A model generated the notes under the pieces. That model ran no database searches. It saw only the letters and a list, made by a program, of their open reading frames with translations, and was not told where the DNA came from. This document shows positions 5,083 to 7,055 of a DNA stretch of 7,055 nt, in pieces. This DNA comes from Anaerolineae bacterium (lineage in GTDB: Bacteria; Chloroflexota; Anaerolineae; Aggregatilineales; Phototrophicaceae). The translations under genes and the position numbers were made by a program. The stretch lies in NCBI GenBank assembly GCA_020848855.1, contig JADLHH010000458.1, forward strand, positions 1-7,055, written 5' to 3'. The first letter of the stretch is position 1; every line of letters begins with the position of its first letter.

Positions 5083-5088
5083 ATTGTA
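5083..5088 (-). promoter_or_regulatory. Candidate -10 element of the membrane-protein gene
   Basis: TACAAT on the minus strand lies about 40 bp before the start at 5043. The best -35 is CTGTCC (5108-5113) at a 19-bp spacing, which is poor. The rest of the gap (5044-5169) holds only a weak GAAACG/CGTTTC hairpin at 5140-5153. Confidence 0.25.
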
Positions 5089-5169
5089 AGCGATCCTGAA
5101 GCCGGAAGGACAGGGCTTAAAACGACGATCAGGCGGCAGGAAACGGGCGTTTCACCTACGGCGGCGCGT

Positions 5170-5904
5170 TCACCAGACACCGGGCAGCAGGCGATAGCGC
5201 GTGCGCTGCGCGTACTCCGCGTAGCCGGGCAGCTCCGAGCGCAGGGTTCGGTCTTCCAGCGCCGTGCGGATCACGTAGATGATGATGCCAATCGCACCCG
5301 GAACCAGCGCCGCCCACGTGCCCAGCGCCAGCGGCATGGACACAAACTGGATGATGATACCGACGTAACCGGGATGGCGAACGTAGCGGTACGGACCGGA
5401 CGTAACGACGCGGTGACCGCGCTGCTCCTGAATGCGCACCGTCGCTTCGAAAAAGCGGTTGGCGACCATCGCCCACGCCAGAATAACGAAGGCGATCAGG
5501 GTCAGCACGTTCCCGATGATGTTGACCACCCATGCATCGACAGGCGCAGCCCAGCCGTGACGAACATCCAGCCCAGCGATGAATGGCTGGACGATAATCA
5601 GAATGCTGTAGAACGACAGCAGTATCCAGTCCCAGAGCTTGGTTCCTGTCATCTGCCGGGTGCGTTTGCCACGTTGATTGAGAAGTTCAGGGTTCAGTCG
5701 CGCGACGGCAGCACTCAGCCCCGCCCACCCCAGAAAGTAGACGATACTGAAAACCCAGCCCCAGCCCCAATCCAACGTACCCGCGCCGATGAACAGCAGC
5801 GCTGCCGTGAGCAGCGCCATCGTTATCTGCCGGGCTATGGCGTTGATACCGTATTTGTCCAGGCTGCCAGCGCGTTGTGTAGATGACTGGCGCATCTCGG
5901 TCAT
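5170..5904 (-). CDS. ICMT/Ste14-like membrane methyltransferase family protein
   Basis: This 244-residue integral membrane protein has about five or six hydrophobic segments (roughly 26-42, 48-68, 93-112, 125-147, 183-213). The C-terminal signature of the isoprenylcysteine carboxyl methyltransferase/phospholipid methyltransferase fold is clear: GHRVVTSGPYRYVRHPGYVG (163-182), then ALEDRTLRSELPGYAEY (215-231). In this fold the RHPxY motif and the ED of the last helix hold S-adenosylmethionine at the membrane interface. Bacterial members methylate varied, mostly unknown lipophilic substrates; prenylated CaaX proteins are not expected here, so the substrate is undefined. Start: ATG at 5904 has GGGGG six bases upstream. 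A TTG at 5928 in frame would add eight residues but has no ribosome-binding site. The 120-bp leader is rich in inverted repeats that include this ribosome-binding site. Confidence 0.9.
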   Translation of the reverse strand: MTEMRQSSTQRAGSLDKYGINAIARQITMALLTAALLFIGAGTLDWGWGWVFSIVYFLGWAGLSAAVARLNPELLNQRGKRTRQMTGTKLWDWILLSFYSILIIVQPFIAGLDVRHGWAAPVDAWVVNIIGNVLTLIAFVILAWAMVANRFFEATVRIQEQRGHRVVTSGPYRYVRHPGYVGIIIQFVSMPLALGTWAALVPGAIGIIIYVIRTALEDRTLRSELPGYAEYAQRTRYRLLPGVW

Positions 5905-5910
5905 GGTGTT

Positions 5911-5978
5911 CCCCCATTGTTCAGTCAATGCGCATTGTATTGTTTTTCACAATGGGGCAGCCCCCCAGAAACCGGGGC
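5911..5978 (-). promoter_or_regulatory. Structured leader/operator region before the ICMT-like gene
   Basis: Read on the minus strand, four segments can pair in alternative ways: GCCCC (5974-5978), a GGGGGG run (5961-5966), CCCCATTGT (5949-5957) and ACAATGGGG (5912-5920), the last overlapping the GGGGG ribosome-binding site. Segments 3 and 4 form a perfect 9-bp stem that would hide the site; segments 2 and 3 can instead form GGGG-CTG-CCCC. Inside the 3:4 loop is a perfect 12-bp palindrome, CAATGCGCATTG (5926-5937), overlapping a TACAAT -10-like hexamer (5934-5939). Either an RNA switch or a protein operator is possible; function is inferred. Confidence 0.4.
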
Positions 5979-6009
5979 AAAACCATCGACTCGCCTTACG
6001 CAGCGTTTT

Positions 6010-6035
6010 GCGCCGAAGCCGGGCTTAATCGGCGC
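6010..6035 (-). terminator. Hairpin over the cupin stop codon, possible terminator
   Basis: GCGCCGA (6010-6016) and TCGGCGC (6029-6035) form a perfect 7-bp GC-rich stem. An alternative inner AAGC/GCTT pairing lengthens it to about ten pairs with a small bulge. The cupin stop codon (6025-6027) is in the loop or inner stem. No U-tract follows on the minus strand (AAAACG instead), so it is at best a non-canonical terminator or mRNA end-stabiliser. Confidence 0.3.
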
Positions 6036-6336
6036 AGTTGACAACCTGCGTCATCAGGTAGACGACGCCCTGCGTGCCAACGACTGCTGAGTGCGGCAGG
6101 CTGCCGGGGATGTTGAGCTTGTCGCCCGGAATACAGTGATACACCTGGTCGCCGACGCGGATTTCGGCGCTGCCGCGCAGGAAGGCGAGCACGAGGTCAT
6201 AGGTGTTCATGTGGCTGTCGTAGATCGCGCCCGGCTGTTCGATGACGCGGGTAGGATGGTGCCCCTCGCAGGTCAGCCTGCCAAAAATCTCATCTTCGCT
6301 CAAACCGCCGTATTTCTGGCTCTCGTAAATGCCCAT
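6025..6336 (-). CDS. Small single-domain cupin protein
   Basis: This 103-residue protein is about the size of a single cupin beta-barrel. GAIYDSHMNTYDLVLAFLRG (36-55) occupies the place of cupin motif 1, followed by the strand SAEIRVGDQVYHCIPGD and a motif-2-like GDKLNIPGSLPH (71-82) with P77 and H82. Canonical motif 1 has HxH and a glutamate; here only H42 is obvious and D47 stands near the glutamate position, so metal binding may be altered or absent. The cupin fold covers many enzymes and sugar or small-molecule binders, so no reaction is assigned. It has the best ribosome-binding site in the window, AAGGAG (6345-6350) eight bases before the ATG. It follows the cyclase-family gene by 127 bp and may share its transcript. 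Confidence 0.85.
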   Translation of the reverse strand: MGIYESQKYGGLSEDEIFGRLTCEGHHPTRVIEQPGAIYDSHMNTYDLVLAFLRGSAEIRVGDQVYHCIPGDKLNIPGSLPHSAVVGTQGVVYLMTQVVNCAD

Positions 6337-6463
6337 AAAACTGTCTCCTTGCTATGGACACACGATACACCACCGGCAGGAGGCGGGACGACTGGCGAAG
6401 ATCACATTTCTGGCGTGCGGAATCGCAGAAATACAGGCGAAATCGAAACCAGAGCCGTCGCGT
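6337..6463. other. Gap between cyclase-family and cupin genes
   Basis: This spacer contains the cupin ribosome-binding site and one notable inverted repeat: ATTTCTG (6406-6412) and CAGAAAT (6426-6432), a 7-bp AT-rich stem around a 13-nt GC-rich loop. No U-tract follows. I find no convincing promoter and no coding potential on either strand. Confidence 0.4.
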
Positions 6464-7055
6464 TCAGGCGGGGACGCGGGCGAAGGCGCGGACGGGGAAC
6501 GTGCCGACGCCCCTGAATTTAGGCGGGACAGCGCTGAAGGTGAAGCCGTCATCCGGCAGTGTGCCGAGGTTGCACAGATGCTCGACGATCAGAATCTCCG
6601 CGCCCAGCAGGGTCGTGTGTACCGGGCGCGTATTGCCGCGCGTATCGTCGATATTGTGCGAATCGATGCCGACGAGCGCCGCGCCCGCTTCGAGCAGGTA
6701 GTCGGCAGCATCGGCGGTCAGGTACGGGTGATTCTCGTAGTACGCCGGGGTATTCCAGTGAGCGTCGCCCCAGCCAGTATGAACGAGGACGGCGCGACCG
6801 CGCACATTCCGATCCGCGAAAACTGCTGGCTCGACCGCCAGCCCGCGCCGAAAATCCGCCCGGACGACGACGGCGGGCAGGTCGGCGAAGCGCTCGATGC
6901 CAACGTCCGACAGGTCTTTGCCGTCGGCGTAGCGATGGAACGGGCAGTCGATGTAAGTGCCGGTGTTCGCTACCATCTCGATCTTGCCAATCTGGAATTC
7001 AGTGCCCAGCGCGTAGAATTTGCGCGAGTCCTCGCGGCTGAGGTAATCGCAGATG
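6464..7055 (-). CDS. Cyclase/kynurenine-formamidase-like family protein, 5' partial
   Basis: The frame is open to the right edge, so the N-terminus is missing; 196 codons are visible (numbered from the first whole codon, at 7054). Family blocks are SREDSRKFYALGTEFQIG (6-23), the signature region ANTGTYIDCPFH (29-40), VLVHTGWG (89-96), GIDSHNIDD (129-137), PVHTTLL (144-150) and ILIVEHLCNL (154-163). These identify the cyclase/KynB-like hydrolase fold, whose members hydrolyse amides or lactones with metal bound through HxGTHxDxPxH. Here the first two histidines are N30 and Y34, while D36, H40, H146 and E158 are kept, so metal coordination must differ. The substrate is therefore not predicted. 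An ATG at 6976 is internal, because conserved sequence continues upstream of it. It is the first visible gene of the minus-strand series and is followed by the cupin gene. Confidence 0.88.
   Translation of the reverse strand, partial: ICDYLSREDSRKFYALGTEFQIGKIEMVANTGTYIDCPFHRYADGKDLSDVGIERFADLPAVVVRADFRRGLAVEPAVFADRNVRGRAVLVHTGWGDAHWNTPAYYENHPYLTADAADYLLEAGAALVGIDSHNIDDTRGNTRPVHTTLLGAEILIVEHLCNLGTLPDDGFTFSAVPPKFRGVGTFPVRAFARVPA

Noticed and set aside
5140..5153. Terminator hairpin after the ICMT-like gene (GAAACG/CGTTTC)
   Set aside because: The usable stem is about five pairs around a four-base loop and no T-tract follows on the minus strand.
4822..5886. 354-codon open frame on the plus strand
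   Set aside because: It is antisense to the ICMT-like and membrane-protein genes. The translation is low-complexity, Arg/Gln/Asp-rich and matches no family, while the minus-strand frames have clear motifs or a coherent layout.

Overview
The window is GC-rich bacterial DNA. Every credible gene lies on the minus strand, so transcription runs from position 7055 towards 1. Family content and style are reminiscent of Chloroflexota (Anaerolineae-like genomes): an ALG5-type GT2, a membrane-anchored protein with a Thr/Pro linker, and short degenerate tandem repeats between genes. This is an inference from style; no marker gene proves the phylum. I see no tRNA, rRNA, CRISPR array, transposase, integrase or phage gene.

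Right part (7055 to about 3805), in transcription order: the C-terminal portion of a cyclase/kynurenine-formamidase-family enzyme, a small cupin, an isoprenylcysteine-methyltransferase-like (ICMT/Ste14-like) membrane methyltransferase, a membrane-anchored extracytoplasmic protein of unknown function, a possible 24-residue peptide, and a conserved-looking 122-residue protein of unknown function. The larger genes are separated by about 120-130 bp gaps, so this is probably several short transcripts. The gap before the ICMT-like gene holds nested inverted repeats that include its ribosome-binding site.

Left part (3700 to 1): a glycan-assembly cluster with an RmlD-type dTDP-sugar 4-reductase, a WbbL-type GT2 (rhamnosyltransferase-like), an ALG5/DPM-type polyprenyl-phosphate GT2, RNase HII (rnhB) and the N-terminus of a GT4 glycosyltransferase. 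The last three overlap one another (35 bp and 4 bp) and are almost certainly co-translated. The reductase would supply a deoxysugar nucleotide, the GTs would build a lipid-linked surface glycan, and RNase HII is a housekeeping passenger.

The most unusual DNA is a set of 7-bp tandem arrays (units GTACTGA, GGACTGA, GTGCTGA, GGGATGA) around the RmlD gene. One ends 6 bp before its start codon, one begins right after its stop in the opposite orientation, and a third lies inside the next gene, where it encodes a repeat-derived N-terminal extension. I did not find a clear new defence or mobile system. The points most worth checking are these arrays, the structured leader before the ICMT-like gene, and two small overlapping ORFs that may couple translation.
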